A stretch of DNA of 64,000 bases from the NCBI GenBank assembly GCA_039000515.1, contig JBCFYV010000001.1, positions 35,445,620-35,509,619 on the forward strand, read 5' to 3'. Shown here one piece after another: positions 47,925 to 59,993 of this stretch. The stretch's first letter is position 1; every line of letters starts with the position of its first letter. The translations under genes and the position numbers were made by a program. A model generated the notes under the pieces. It was not told where the DNA came from. It worked only from the letters and a program-made list of their open reading frames with translations, and made no database searches. Origin of the DNA: Timema cristinae (lineage: Eukaryota; Arthropoda; Insecta; Phasmatodea; Timematidae).

Positions 47925-48100
47925 TCTTACTTGCCACGTTCCGGGCCCGCTAAGGGTGATGGTGAATCTACTCTACATTTCCTCCGAGTCTCTTTCCAAC
48001 GTCCGTGGGCCATGGCGTCAAAACCCCACCTCTGCCAACCAAAAATTACACTTTCCTCTTCCTTAAACCCCTTCGGCCACCAGCCCAATGCCTTCAGGGA
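47925..48100 (-). other. GC-rich segment with a plausible splice donor, candidate 5' noncoding exon
   Basis: A short GC-rich block in AT-rich surroundings. On the minus strand it contains an ATG with a short open frame and ends at CAA then GTAAGA, a good donor whose GT is at 47930-47929. It lies about 3 kb upstream of the receptor start on the same strand. No protein similarity was recognised, so calling it a 5' exon is inference; a decayed transposon is the alternative. Confidence 0.25.
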
Positions 48101-48699
48101 CACTCACAACTTTGATACTACCGTATACAACTACAATATGAAGCTTTCAGATTAAAAATAAAAAATTCACCTGATGGTTGTTTTTAACAAACTTTCCAAG
48201 GACGATATTTCAGACACTTGTTAATGGCATACTGGTCTATATTCAATGTATTCTCACAAAGATAAATATATTTGGATACTCTCAACACACTTGATCAAGT
48301 TTAGTTGTAATACTTAATTTAAATTATTTATATTATTTTTAAAACTCCATTTACTTTCAATAAGTGTATGTTTCTAACACAATTTTAGGCCTACATTTTA
48401 GCAAAGGTGTCAATGAGCTTTTAAGTTTTCGAAAGTTCTATTAAAAATATGATACTTTAAAATAGTAAAGTACAAATGAACTAGTATATTATCTTTTATT
48501 GAAGTAAACATCTTGAAAACATGTTTTTCTTAAATGTCTTGATACTCGACTTAATTTATTCAAATAATTCCTTCTTATAAATGTTTTCTCTTTTTTAAGT
48601 ATCACTTCAAGTAGTTACAAAACGAATCCATTTATATTCTTTGAATATCAACAATTTCTCAGTTTTGCTAAAGTACAGATTAAATAAATATAATCAAAC

Positions 48700-49260
48700 T
48701 GGTGATGTGACAGTGAAATTCTCCACCTCCCCTTCAAGCTATCGTACTTAGGGAATTAAATGAGGGAGGGGGGTGGGTGGAAAAACTGTTCCTGGGCACA
48801 ATCACTCGAAACGACTTAGATTGGTTGTGAAAACACCGCTCCAGTAAAAAAATAAAAATAAAACACTGCTTGATGGACCAAGGTCACGGGCTCTCGTGAT
48901 CGGTTTGATATATTATGATGATGTCGCCTGGAGATCTGTGATTGGTCGCGTATCTATGTATGTGTGTTTACAAGTATGTAGGTTGTTGGCTGCGCGGATC
49001 GAGCTTTCAGTCCGTGTGACTGCCAGCAAGAGCGACAAACGACTGAGCGCCAAATGTTTTCGAGGGATCCCACGAAGAGTCGTGTTCGACGCTGGCGCTG
49101 CCCTACGGCGGACGCGTCAAGCATGCGCCTTTGAAACGCCTCTCTAACCCCCTTTCACGTTCCCAACACCCTACCCAACACAACCAAAGCGTCTAGACCA
49201 CGGGATGTTACTTTCTTCATGAGAAATCCTCCTCTCTTCCCCTACTTTTATCAAAGCTTT
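48700..49260. promoter_or_regulatory. CpG-rich island, candidate promoter region
   Basis: The block at 48880-49150 is the most CpG-dense part of the window outside the 38-kb insert, with many CG dinucleotides and little low-complexity sequence. It lies about 4 kb upstream of the receptor ATG. TCAGTC initiator-like motifs occur on both strands (plus 49007-49012, minus 49046-49041), and ATTGG (an inverted CCAAT) occurs near 48940. An 83-codon open frame here has no recognisable domain. Promoter status is inference from position and composition. Confidence 0.35.
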
Positions 49261-50349
49261 AATCTTTTCCCCTTTATACTTTTTATTTCTGTTCATACTG
49301 ACCTCATTTAACATCCTTATATCTATTTCAACCTAGAGAATCAGTTCAGTATTGTATAGGAATCGTCTTGCTATAAAATAGCAAAATCATATTTGGAATG
49401 CTATAGAATTGATTTACTTTTATCTAGTTTGGGTTGTCACCGCCACAGTGGAACTGACTTAGGAAGAATTTTATACCACATTTAAAATGTTACTAGCTCC
49501 TATTGAATGTATCATAAGTCAGCCTACACGTTCTTAAAAATATTTTTATATTGTGTCTCTTTAAAGTCTTAAACTAAATTAGTGGCTTTTAAAAACTGTG
49601 ACTACCCTGATTTATTTATTTATGTATAAACAATTAATAGTACACACATCTGGCAGTGCTAAATTAAATGAAAGTGAGCATGACTCTGGAGGCCATTTTT
49701 CAATTCTAACCGACTGATTTTGAAGATAGTTTTGTTAGAGTGAAGGGTGGGGCAGGGTTAGTAAGTGCTACCTTTCTCACAACCCATCTACTACTTTAAC
49801 ATATTCAAACTATATGTATTGATCGGAGAAAGATATATTTAAGGGATAGAGTAGAAATTTAAAAAAAATAATCCAGTTTTACGGTCGGTATTCGAAGCCC
49901 AATCTCCCTGTTATCAGAAAACAAGACGTGGCCGATGTCATTGTTGGTGTTCTCACGGTTGTTGGAACATTTTAATCAAAAAACCATAGATTACTTTTAG
50001 AAGAGTGTGAGTGTTCGTTGTCCACCAAGCATCTCCAGCTCATCAGGAAATCGGTCGAATTCCGTTCTACTGAGGCATAGCACAACAAAATCGTATTCAC
50101 CCCACTATACTAATCCCTTCCTTGTAAGTACATATTTAACAATATAAATAATCAAAATATGGCTAAAGCAAAAATTCTGCATGAATAATAATATTATATG
50201 TCAATTATAAATTTTAATATAACTTTCATATGACCCACTTATGTGATTGAATGGTCTGAGGTGTGTTTCTTGCAAAAGGTTTGTCTGCTGCTTACGGAAA
50301 TATTGGGTTTAGAAAAACTTGCCATAATTGTTTTAGTGGACCTGTCTTA

Positions 50350-50350
<1 letters not shown>

Positions 50351-50380
<30 letters not shown>

Positions 50381-50624
50381 TAGCACCGCGTCTTACTACC
50401 CGTTCGGGTTATACGCTTAAGTACTAATTACGCTAATGGATTAGGAATTGGGAAGGTTGAATTAAAGGAAGTGAACCCGCGTTTGCGTGGAGAGAGAGTG
50501 GAAAACCATTTAGGAAAAACCACCCCCAGTTCACCCGACCGAGATTCGAACCTCGATCTTCCTGTCCTCAGCAGTCAGGCTCAACACGACTAGCGCGTTA
50601 GCCAACTAAGCCAAAGAGGCGGGT
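50351..50624 (-). mobile_element. SINE-1 (subfamily A), full length, young, with perfect 12-bp target duplication
   Basis: (ATT)n, intact tail palindrome ACCCGTTCGGGT (50398-50409), body, and head with B box GGTTCGAATCT and A box TGGCTTAGTTGG on the minus strand. GACCTGTCTTAC flanks it exactly (50339-50350, 50625-50636). It is the least decayed SINE-1 in the window and sits at the upstream edge of the LINE reverse transcriptase fragment. Confidence 0.94.
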
Positions 50625-50636
50625 GACCTGTCTTAC

Positions 50637-51430
50637 AGCCAGAGTACTTTCCCAACGCTAATCTACAACACATTCACGGGAAAACAGGGACCCATCATTT
50701 TTAAGAGTGAAGTAGAAAGATCAATAAAGAACATACTAAGAAGGAAAGCTACTGGAGGTGATGACATACCTGATTACCTTCTGAAGGAACTGGAGAACAA
50801 AGAATGAATGGCTTTGACAAAATTTATAAAATAAATATTTTTAATAGAATCAATGAAACAAGAGAATGTCCCAAGGACATTCTAGACCTAACCATGATGG
50901 CTCTAAAGAAAAATAAGCAAACCCAGAAATTAAATGGACCAGAAGACCATCAGCCTCATCTCTCATTTGAAGAAGATATTGGCAAGAATACTCAATGGGT
51001 AGCTATTAAAGAAAATATAAAGTATAATAGAAGAAGAATCAAACAGTCAATGCTATTATTTATGATTTCAGTGAGGTTTACTCCATTTATATTTCATATT
51101 CTGCAAATTTAAAAATTACACCGGCACACGGAGAGCCAAAGAGATCCCGGGTTAGTTTCCCGTGTCCAGATATAATTTTTCAATTTTAAGAATATAATGG
51201 AAGAAGAAAAACTTAGATTAAGAAAAGGAAAAGGAACAGAGTTGCCATTGGGATACTGATAGAATTTCAGATCGAATGCTATAAATCAAGAAAGAAAGTC
51301 TATATTGGGGTCATTTACTATCAATAGACGTTTGATAGAATGAAATTGAAACCACTTATAGACATACTGGTAAATATCGGCATCAACGGGAGGGGCTACC
51401 CCTAAATGTACAAGTATAACTTCGCACTGT
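50637..51430 (+). pseudogene. LINE reverse transcriptase N-terminal fragment, split by a SINE
   Basis: Translation gives KSEVERSIKNILRRKATGGD then DIPDYLLKELEN; after frameshifts, EDHQPHLSFEEDIGKN and ISLISHLKKILARILN. The reading resumes at 51200 with LRLRKGKGTE, AIGILIEF and FDRMKLKPLIDILVNIGING. These are the fingers/palm blocks of a non-LTR reverse transcriptase (usual form KATGVDDIP, EDHRTISLISHASKILLRIL, FDRVKHEKL). A 154-bp SINE-C insertion at 51039-51192 interrupts it. The catalytic YADD region was not found downstream. A young SINE-1 copy sits directly upstream. Confidence 0.8.
51039..51192 (+). mobile_element. SINE-C inserted in LINE, with 16-bp target duplication
   Basis: Ends with GATCCCGGGTTAGTTTCCCG, TGTCCAGATATAATTTTTCA and ATTTTAAGAA. 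TATAATAGAAGAAGAA (51023-51038) and TATAATGGAAGAAGAA (51193-51208) flank it with one mismatch, and the LINE reading resumes after it. This fixes the length at 154 bp and shows that SINE-C moves by target-primed insertion. Confidence 0.75.
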
Positions 51431-53384
51431 GTCGTCTATATATTATATATATATATATAAAAGGATTTAACGACTAATTATAAATAAATTTAATTACATT
51501 TTTGGTGAAGAAGATGTGGATTGAAGTAAAGAAATTTTAGAAATTTCATAATGTCCACCTATACTTGCCGTAAAACCTGCCATAATTATACCTAACGCAT
51601 AAGGCCAGAAAGAGCAGCTCATCAGCTATCCAATTAATGCCCAATGTCTGGTTCAGAACGATTAAGATGTATCGGGAGCGAGATAAATTGGAAGTGGCGC
51701 AACGTATTCACGTAAAACCCATCAGGTCATGCACCCACACAGTTACACCAGATATGTTTGCACATTAAACTGTAACTAGCCATTGTATACCATATATGGA
51801 ATCCATTTAAATAGAAAATAAAGCCTTTTATGACTCTTTTTGCATGATCAACTTCTATGTTTAAAATCGCTACATAAAAGTAGACGCCCGACTAAATTCC
51901 AGAAAATGCTCAATGATACGAAAAATGGACTATACTGCACGTTTGGTAGGGCTTATAGTAAAACAACCAAAAACAAAACAAATATTTTGCGCCATGTATC
52001 TTTGAAAGCGGTAAAGCACGTCCTGTCTTGTTTAGAATAACCATAACGCGATAAATTTGTTTCTGAATTATTTATTATTAGGGTGAGATCTACTCTCAGT
52101 GATCATGAGAGATTATGAATAAATGAATAAATAACCTGTATCTATTTATTTGTGTTTTAAATTTTGCCATTTCAGGAATTTCATTTTTTTTGGTGCATAT
52201 TAATTTGTACTTCGAAACGCTTGGCGTTACTGTGGAATATTTTCCTCCATTCTAAATAGTGTGGACCACCAAAGGGCCGGAGCTTACAAAAATATATAAT
52301 AGAGGCTATATTATATAAATTTACGTTTGGTTTAATTAGGGATATTTTTAATAAGTTTCAAAAAGTTTCCATGTATCGCTATAAATCAATTAAATTATAC
52401 ACTATTTTTTTCTTAAATTGACTTATGGACTGTTCGAATTATAATATACTGAGTGTATAGGGTTGAGAAAGGAATCCTTTAAGGTAAACTACCCTTAATT
52501 TTAAAGTTAGACAGATTATTAAAAAAAACATGGGAAATATATGGAAGCACTAGATACCGAGTTTTAGCCCTATCGGTATAATATTTTGAACTGCAGTTGC
52601 ATCACAGACAAATGGGCATAAATAAGTATTTGCAAAAAAAATTTTTTTCAGATTAAAGGCTCATGACATTTAAACAGCCATTAAAATCTTCTATTCAAGG
52701 GTTACGAAAAAATATCAATCTGGTTACAGCAATGATCTCGTATTAAGAACACAGCTTTGCATGCCACAGGTTTACCAACCCTCTCTCCTAAGGCCTCAAA
52801 CCCTTCAAGGCTCACTCCTCATTGATTTAATAGAGTTATCCAATAATTCTCCAGTCACGTACCACTCTCTGAGTCATGGACTAACCATAGTACCTTTTAC
52901 AACTCTTAAAAACTAAGATAAAACATCTATCTACTAGCACGTACATTATAAAAAACTTTTCTAATTTTTATGAATATTTAGTGGTAAATTAAGCTAAACA
53001 ATTACAATGTGAAATATGGGTTTATAAGATATCACACTATCATATATATCTTATTAAAGAAGGATATTAAGAGTATTTACACAGCCCTTTATAAAATATA
53101 TATTAGATCACCTCATATTTTCAACAAACTTTGTACAATAAATACTGTCACAAAAATGGACGACAATTATGTAAGAAATATCTACGAAGGGACCACATAA
53201 CTTTGAGAAATCTGCTCACTAAGGCTGCTTTATTAATAAAATGAAAAATCTGTTCATGAAGAAGTGAGGATAATACTATAAGTAAAATAGTGCACGTGAA
53301 GAAAGGTTTTCATAAAATAATACAAACCAAGAGTAGCATAAATTTGAAGTCAGGAAAAAATGTCTAAAGACATATGTATGAAGC
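51431..53384. other. unassigned region
   Basis: Mixed composition with short open frames only. The block 51590-51780 is less AT-rich but matches no family I recognise. Confidence 0.4.
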
Positions 53385-53755
53385 GTTGCACGTATTTACG
53401 GATGTAAAACTTAGACCATTGTCGCATCCGAAAGGAAAAGATTAGAATCATTTGAAACGTGTTTTTACTAAAGAAAGTTTAAAACATTATTGATGAATGT
53501 TTAATAAAATACGAAAGTGATCAGAAAATCAATTAAAAAAGGAAACTTTAATAAAGTGCACAGCAAAGAAAAGTTAATATGGTAGGCTATGATAGTTTGA
53601 CGAAGATAACTACTATAAGAGATGTAGAAGGGAGAAATCCAAGAGGTGCATTATTTGGATAATGGACGATTTTGGCAGAAGAAAGCACAAAGATGTAACA
53701 AATTTGATTTAGTGTAGACAAAAGTGGAGAGCTGCTGAAAACTAATTAAATATGG
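53385..53755 (+). pseudogene. second LINE C-terminal relic, strongly decayed
   Basis: In shifting frames it shows ERKRLESFETCFY, then KITTIRDVEGRNPRG, then MDDFGRRKHKDVTNLI and CRQKWRAAEN. This resembles the LINE C-terminus usually seen as RRLEAFEMWCYRRMLKISW followed by EGRRGRGRP and a terminal RxKWRA segment. It seems to be a different LINE lineage from the copies at 13.5, 31.6 and 58.5 kb. Many stops; boundaries uncertain. Confidence 0.5.
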
Positions 53756-54254
53756 ACAAACGCGTATTCCCTGAAATCTTTCACGTACCTCTGATACTAC
53801 TCATACCACATTTTGGGAAACACTGATCCACGGTATGTAAATTACTCCACAGAAGTGTTTGCGAACCTTTGTACCTTAACGACAAACACTAAGATACTGT
53901 AAATATCTTGCAGCTCAACGTCACATAAAAAAATCGCATTTTATCTCTAGAACAGCTGTGTTTTACTCTTAGGATAACTTTTTAACTCAAGAGTTACGGC
54001 CCACATTCCTAGTTTTATTTGACATTAGGGACGTATTTTTGAGACAAATTCGTAGAAACACTTTCTGGTAAAAGTTAAATAAATCAAGTTAGAATATAAA
54101 TACGTTTAGAAGGCATACTCTTGTACAATTAATTGTACAGACTATCGAAGCTCCAGATATCGAAATTAATTTTAGTATGTATAAAGCCACATAATATATC
54201 ATCTTCCTAGTTCTTTTTTAATAAAACATGTCAATTAAAATCAAACCGAGTATT

Positions 54255-54320
54255 AATCCCGTATGTAGGGTCATTCTTCATTCATAGTTTTAGGCAGAGT
54301 CCATGATGGACGTGTGGAAA
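54255..54320 (-). mobile_element. SINE-C leader fragment
   Basis: On the minus strand: CACACGTCCATCATGGACTC, TGCC, and AATGAAGAATGACCCTAC, matching the leader of the 10.95-kb copy. The tRNA-like core is missing. Confidence 0.55.
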
Positions 54321-54526
54321 TAATCTACTACATATTGAGTGAGCTATCACTGAAACCAATACCAAGGACGACTTAGGAGTGGCTTTATGCTGGCGTTATT
54401 AAAATAGTTAAAAATCATAAATACATCTTTTGGAGCTTACCGATATTATGTATTTGTTTCTCACATTTCAATGGCTTCATTTTAAACTATTCACACAAGC
54501 CGTCTCCGGGCATCAATAATCACCTT

Positions 54527-54767
54527 ACCTGTATCGGTCTACCGGGGTAGTATCGCAGTAGACTAGACTGCATTTGATTCGGAGATAGAATTTTGAATCT
54601 CAATCGGGTGTACTAAGGTGGTTTTCCCAAAATGGTCTTCCACTCTCTATCCAATCAAATGTGGCCAGACTTCCCCTAAATATAACCTTAATAGCCCCTA
54701 AAACGATTAGCGTAGTTATTACATAAGCGTAAAGCCTGAAAGGATTGTAAAGTGCGTTGCCTGAAAT
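54527..54767 (+). mobile_element. SINE-1 (subfamily B), full length with 10-bp target duplication
   Basis: Head TCGGTCTACCGGGG, B-box region TTTTGAATCTC, body (GTCTTCCACTCTC, CAAATGTGG), and decayed tail (GCGTAAAGCCTGAAAGGA). TAATCACCTT flanks both sides (54517-54526, 54768-54777). Confidence 0.85.
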
Positions 54768-55016
54768 TAATCACCTTGTCAACACCTTCCATAATTATAT
54801 AAATATTAAAAGTATGTTTTATAAAGTGATTATACAGGTGATTTATTAGGTTCGGTTGTATACTTGAGGGGCCGTGTAGACATTACCCATTAATAACGTA
54901 CTTGTAAATTATGTTAATTATGTTCTTAGACTTGTAGAAAATAATCTTTAATTTAAAATGTATTACTTGTAAGTTACGAGTTGATTTATTAAACCAATCT
55001 ATAAAAATACTTATTT

Positions 55017-55200
55017 GTTTCGGTGACCAAAAGGTCTGAAACATAACTCACGTCTGACCTGCTGATAATGATGGGGCGATCAGAGTTAAAATCCTGGTTG
55101 GCTCAACTGGGGAATATTTTTTTCCTAAATGGTTTCCCACTCTTCTTCAAAGCAAGTTAAAGCGTATAGACCTAAAAGGTAAATCAAGGTGACAAAACAA
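55017..55200 (+). mobile_element. SINE-1, internally deleted
   Basis: Head TTTCGGTGACCAAAAGGTCT, CTGCTGATAATGATGGGGCG and body to CACTCTTC, then directly the tail (AAGCGTATAGACCTAAAAGG). The 3' body is deleted. Confidence 0.72.
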
Positions 55201-56459
55201 ACAAGAGTTAATTAATTAAACAAGATAACTTTAAATATTTAAATAATAATAGCTTGATGTTTTGTGGAAACAGCTCCATTAATTATTAATTTCAAATAAT
55301 AATGCTATCTCTTCATATTGTATTAATTCTTTTTACGTGATATAAACTTTAATCTTTTCGTTTTGATACATAAACACTTAATAATCTAAGTCATCTTCAA
55401 ACACCTACTACTGGTATAGGATACATAGAATTATCCTATATTATTAGTTCAATGTTGTACGACTGACTACTTTATTCAAACTTATAACATTTCATTTTAA
55501 ATGTAATTACAAGTATGATATATCATAATTATCTTAATACTTTTCTAAATATTACACTTGTTATCTATTAATAACTTTTGATTTTCAAACCTATTTATCA
55601 ACCTGAGATTTTTCATGAATTTATAGCTTTATATTTTATATTTAATAAAATGTTAGTTGTTATTTTCTTTTACTAATCATTTTCAATTAATACATTTTAA
55701 TTGTATTGTCTTAATACCTTTATATATTGTAAACTTAATTTTTTTTAGTTGAATTGATTATCATCAACAAAATTATTATTTGTTATTAATATCAATTTAT
55801 AAACTATTTTCTTATTTTAATATTTAAAGTTTTCTTTATGAATTAATTAATATTAAATTTCTCCTTATTATCAAAAGAAATTATGAATATTATTTAAACA
55901 ACAAATATATAAACTTTTTTTTAAACTGTAAATTGTAAACATTATCTTATTGCTAAAATATTTTACTTGTAGTTTTGTGAACCATAATTTTTTAATTTCA
56001 AATAAATTACAAGGAAGTTATATTGTAATTTGTAGTCTTGTAGCTTTACGAAAGAGACCCATGGATCTAGAGTGAAGCGTCACCGTTGCAGTGGCTTCCG
56101 GATAGATTGCAAGAGTGCAACTAACGCAGATGGGAATGATCACAGTCACGAAGCAAAATAAGTATTCTTGTTTATTTTGCTTTGTGGTAATTAGTCAACG
56201 ACAGCAACACAATCCGACTGCTTTAGAATATCCATGACGTGAAATATTTGTTTGCTTATCGTTCTGGGGTTTTTGCTACAGTCACAGCGCATTGTGATAG
56301 TATTTTCAGTGCCCAAACGTTTTTTTCCAATGAAACCAAGAAAATGGCATGTACGTACAAAGCGAGGGTTTTTACCTGACAATTTTAAACCTTCTTAACT
56401 ATTTGTCTTATAAATAACAACAGAAATAGCCTGCGTTAGTGAATGAAATTGACTAGACT

Positions 56460-56655
56460 AAAAATGGCATAGAAATTTGGGTTTGAAATACCAGTTCAGT
56501 GCTCTGAGGTTAGATATACTCCATGTTTTTTTACTTTCCCCCAATGTAAATGTGGGTAAAACTAATATAAATTAAACCTTCCTCATTCCTTACTTACTAT
56601 TATAATTATTACTTAATATAACATGAACAGATAGTAAGACATGGTGCTTAAAAAA
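56460..56655 (+). mobile_element. SINE-1, decayed copy
   Basis: B-box-like GGGTTTGAAATACC, body AATGTAAATGTGGG and CCTTCCTCATTCCTTA, tail AACAGATAGTAAGACATGG with TGCTTAAAAAAA. Confidence 0.6.
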
Positions 56656-56864
56656 ACCCAATAAAACATTTTTCAGTCACTTAGCATGCCTGAGTACCAA
56701 TGGCATGGTGAAGCCATAAGAATTGTTTGAAACTGTGTCTGTGAATCGTTTCTATAATTCAGTAGAACAATGATAGGTCAGGTATCAACAAAAATATATT
56801 TTAATATGATACACAGTTTTAACAAGCTCTGCTTACCTTGAAAAGACACCTCAAATATGATTGC

Positions 56865-57005
56865 GTGTACTGAAGATGTTTTGTTCCTTACAGTGTTTTC
56901 CACATTCTTACCACTCAAATGAGTGTACATTTCTTTTTAAATCCATTCTGCTTATCCCCAATCTTTAGATTGATTTTATACGGATATCCTGGACGGGTAG
57001 CATGT
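56865..57005 (+). mobile_element. SINE-1 body fragment
   Basis: GTGTACTGAAGATG, TTTTCCACATTCTTACCACT, CAAATGAGTGTACA and a decayed tail with GACGGGTAGC. Strong decay and uncertain edges. Confidence 0.4.
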
Positions 57006-58454
57006 CTCTGTTAAAATAAAAGAAACAAATATTAATGTGTGAGATCAATTCGTGCCCCCATAAAATCTTAGAGAGCCCACTTGCAACGTGTAAATGGTTT
57101 TGCACTTGGGCTGAAGTATACTCCGAGTAATTTATAGCTTGACTGTAAATATTCTTTGTCGTAAGAAACACTGTTTCATTTAGACTTAGAGAAGTAATAC
57201 CAAAACACACATTTAAAGCAAAAGGTGTTGAGAATATTTCTCATGGGCATGAAACATGACTTAGACAAAACGAGCCGTTAAAGTATTAGAAAAATTTATT
57301 ACTTTAGTAGACTAGTTGTTACTATTATAATTGTTTGACTTGTATTTCCATTTTTAAATAATTGCCAATCAATAGTTTAGTATATTATGTTATTAGCTCA
57401 TCCTATTTGACTCGTATTACAGTACACGTTGTATGTAAATATGTAATACCAAGTATGCTAACATCCTGTAAAGATTAATCATAATATCAATTATACACAA
57501 TAAACTATAATTATCAACCAATTTAAACCCGTACTATTATTAATAAATAATTATTAAGATAATATCTAAGTCTTAACTTTTACAAAAACTTTCTTGCTTT
57601 ATATTATTTAAATATTTAAATTTGAAACCATGAATGCATTGTGCTGTGTGATTAAGGTATTTATCTTAATTTCTATCTGTTTCCCATATCTTAAATACCC
57701 ATCGATTTTATCCACATGCATACCCTATTATACTACGGAAGAGTATGGTAGAATTGAGAGAAAATATACGAACAGCTGCCTGGAGAGAGTGTGGCAGTAC
57801 ATCTGTCTTTGTTTTCAAAAAATAACACTATATGTTACCAGTGGTGTTAGACGAACGGCTAGTCCATCGAGGTGGAGGCCTATATTCTTTCCAAACCCAC
57901 TCTACTGAGAATGTATGTTTTTAAATGTGTGACTTTCCACCCTCTATTTAATATAATTCTGGAACATACTTTATGTAATGTTAGAATCTAATGCTCTCTC
58001 TTCGCAATAGAACTAGAGATTTAATAAATGTTTAAGAAACTAAAACAATGTTACATTTATAAACCAATTGATGAAATTAATTTAACAATTACAAATTTAA
58101 TGGACTCAATATATTTAATAATATAACTATGGGAATATACACTTTTATATAGTGTGAGGATTTGCATGATTTATTAACTTGTAACTGTAAAAGTGTTTTG
58201 TTTTTTTTTATTCTAAGAATAATTTTAAAATCACACACATGTAAATATGCCTTTAATTATTTATTTTATAGCATCAAGCCCTCAAAGGCTTATCGAAGCA
58301 CTTACTAAAGTACGCCACCTAAAGTCCATTCACCGTAGGAATGATTTTCTGAAAGGCCTTTTTCCCTACCAGAAATCTATTATATAGTAGGATATTGGTA
58401 GGTAAAAAGACCTTTCACAAAGTAATTCCTACCATGAATGGAGTATATCTCTAT
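57006..58454. other. AT-rich DNA without recognised genes
   Basis: A 92-codon plus-strand frame at 57630-57908 has no domain. Nothing else recognised. Confidence 0.5.
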
Positions 58455-59056
58455 CTCTATATATTCTATTCAACCCCCGACCCCCTCATTAAATCCTATA
58501 GCTTTCTTCAGCTAAAGTGTAATGAGGTGGTGTGAATATAACTATCTTCTTAAGGTATATTCTAATGTTACCATCCCATCTTCGTCTAGGTCTTCCCAAT
58601 GCTCTCTTCCCATTGGTTTGCCAGTTAAATCCTTAAACATTGTTCTAGAGTCTCCCATTTGCTTTACATGTCCTACCCACCCTAATGTGTGAGACTTTAT
58701 TATCCTAAAACTGTATTATGATGAGTACAGTGTATGTAACTCATTATTATGTAAACTCCTCTATTCCCCAATAGCCTCATAACTTTTTGAAACAAATGTC
58801 TACCTAAGAATATTGTTTTCGAATATACTAATCTTTTTACGTCACGTAAGGTAATATACCATGTTTCAGACCCATATAGAACCACCGGTAAAATTATTGT
58901 TTTGTATATTCTGAATTTTATATTCCTTGAAACCAGGCAAGATGTCAACAACTTACTAACAGAGTAATAGCATGCATTTCCCGACTGTATTATTTTACTA
59001 ACTTCCTTTCTACTGTAATTATTACTAGTTAAAATAATACCTGTGTTACGTAACAC
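58455..59056 (-). pseudogene. non-LTR retrotransposon C-terminal relic with inverted terminal unit
   Basis: A 118-codon open stretch (58700-59056) contains SRNIKFRIYKTIILPVVLYG and SETW, the conserved region downstream of LINE reverse transcriptase, followed by LGWVGHVKQMGDSRTMFKDL and TGKPMGRE in the next frame. After DGNIRIYLKK the expected DWIELAQ unit is present in reverse orientation (GTGTAATGAGGTGG on the plus strand near 58520), followed by a decayed forward unit. It is not a complete element. Confidence 0.78.
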
Positions 59057-59067
59057 TGTAATTTACT

Positions 59068-59082
59068 CCCCCCCCCCCCCCC
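59068..59082 (+). repeat. 15-base C homopolymer
   Basis: Uninterrupted C run, unusual in AT-rich DNA; a 12-G run occurs at 62116-62127. Confidence 0.95.
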
Positions 59083-59149
59083 GCCATGTAATACCAAGTA
59101 GATAATAGAGCTACTTTCCCACGCACAAACACAGTGCCTTGTGGTCTAT

Positions 59150-59345
59150 CGATTTAGTCTTACTCCTTGCCAAGTCGATCTTAGTAATTACATTAAGTGA
59201 GCAGTGATTATGAAGGTAGAATTTAAAAGAAATGTATCCTTATTTTCGTAAAGTGAGAGTATGATACGATTTAGAAAATACATTCTCCAGTACAGCTGGC
59301 CAATATTTGAAACTCAACCTCCTCATTACTTGAAATATAGATTAG
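59150..59345 (-). mobile_element. SINE-1, decayed copy
   Basis: In reverse: TTAGTCTTACTCCTTG (tail), GAAGGTAGAATTTAAAAG, GTATCCTTATTTTCG, CATTCTCCAGTACAGCTGG, and TTGAAACTCAACCTCCTCAT at the B-box side. A 15-C run lies about 70 bp away. Confidence 0.55.
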
Positions 59346-59730
59346 AAAATAAGTGTTTTTTTTTTCTTGGGATTAGGATTGTAAGTATTGTAAATATAAG
59401 ACATTATGTGATTCTAATACCTCATTGACCAAGTTTAAGTGAGGTCCTGTTTTTACTCGACTGTTTGACATTTCATATAGTCTGTTTATTTGTTCCGCTA
59501 TTATTGCCAAAAGACTTGACCAATTTTAATAAAATTGAAGAGTGAGACTTTGATGCTAGGTTGAGTGGCGTACTCATATGTCGTCAAGTCTAATTATATT
59601 TCATTGGTGACCGCTCAAATAAGTATCGTTTAATAAATCATCCCAATTAATTTGAATTAATCACACAACTCCTAAAATACCTATATATGAAATATTTACT
59701 TACTTACTATTTAATATTTATTAATAATGA

Positions 59731-59993
59731 GGTGATCTGGTGTCTAGGTAAGTGTCAGACTTCATGCTGCGGCGGTTCGATCCGTCCGGCAAGATTTATC
59801 TGATTACCAACCCTTCCTTCACCTCTGACAAGAATCTGTGAATGTGAGAATGCCAGCTCCACCCTGTTCGGATTCCACGTTAAACTGTAGGTCCTTCATT
59901 CATCTCACAATCACCCTACCATTACACATTAGCGTAGTGGTATACCCGAACGGTAGTAAGACGCGGTGCTAATAATAATATAATAATAATAAT
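59731..59993 (+). mobile_element. SINE-2, full length with 10-bp target duplication
   Basis: Head GGTGATCTGGTGTCTAGG, B box GGTTCGATCCG, body TTTATCTGATTACCAACCC through CACATTAGCGTAG, tail CCGAACGGTAGTAAGACG and TGCTAATAATAAT. TTAATAATGA flanks both sides (59721-59730, 59994-60003). Confidence 0.9.
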
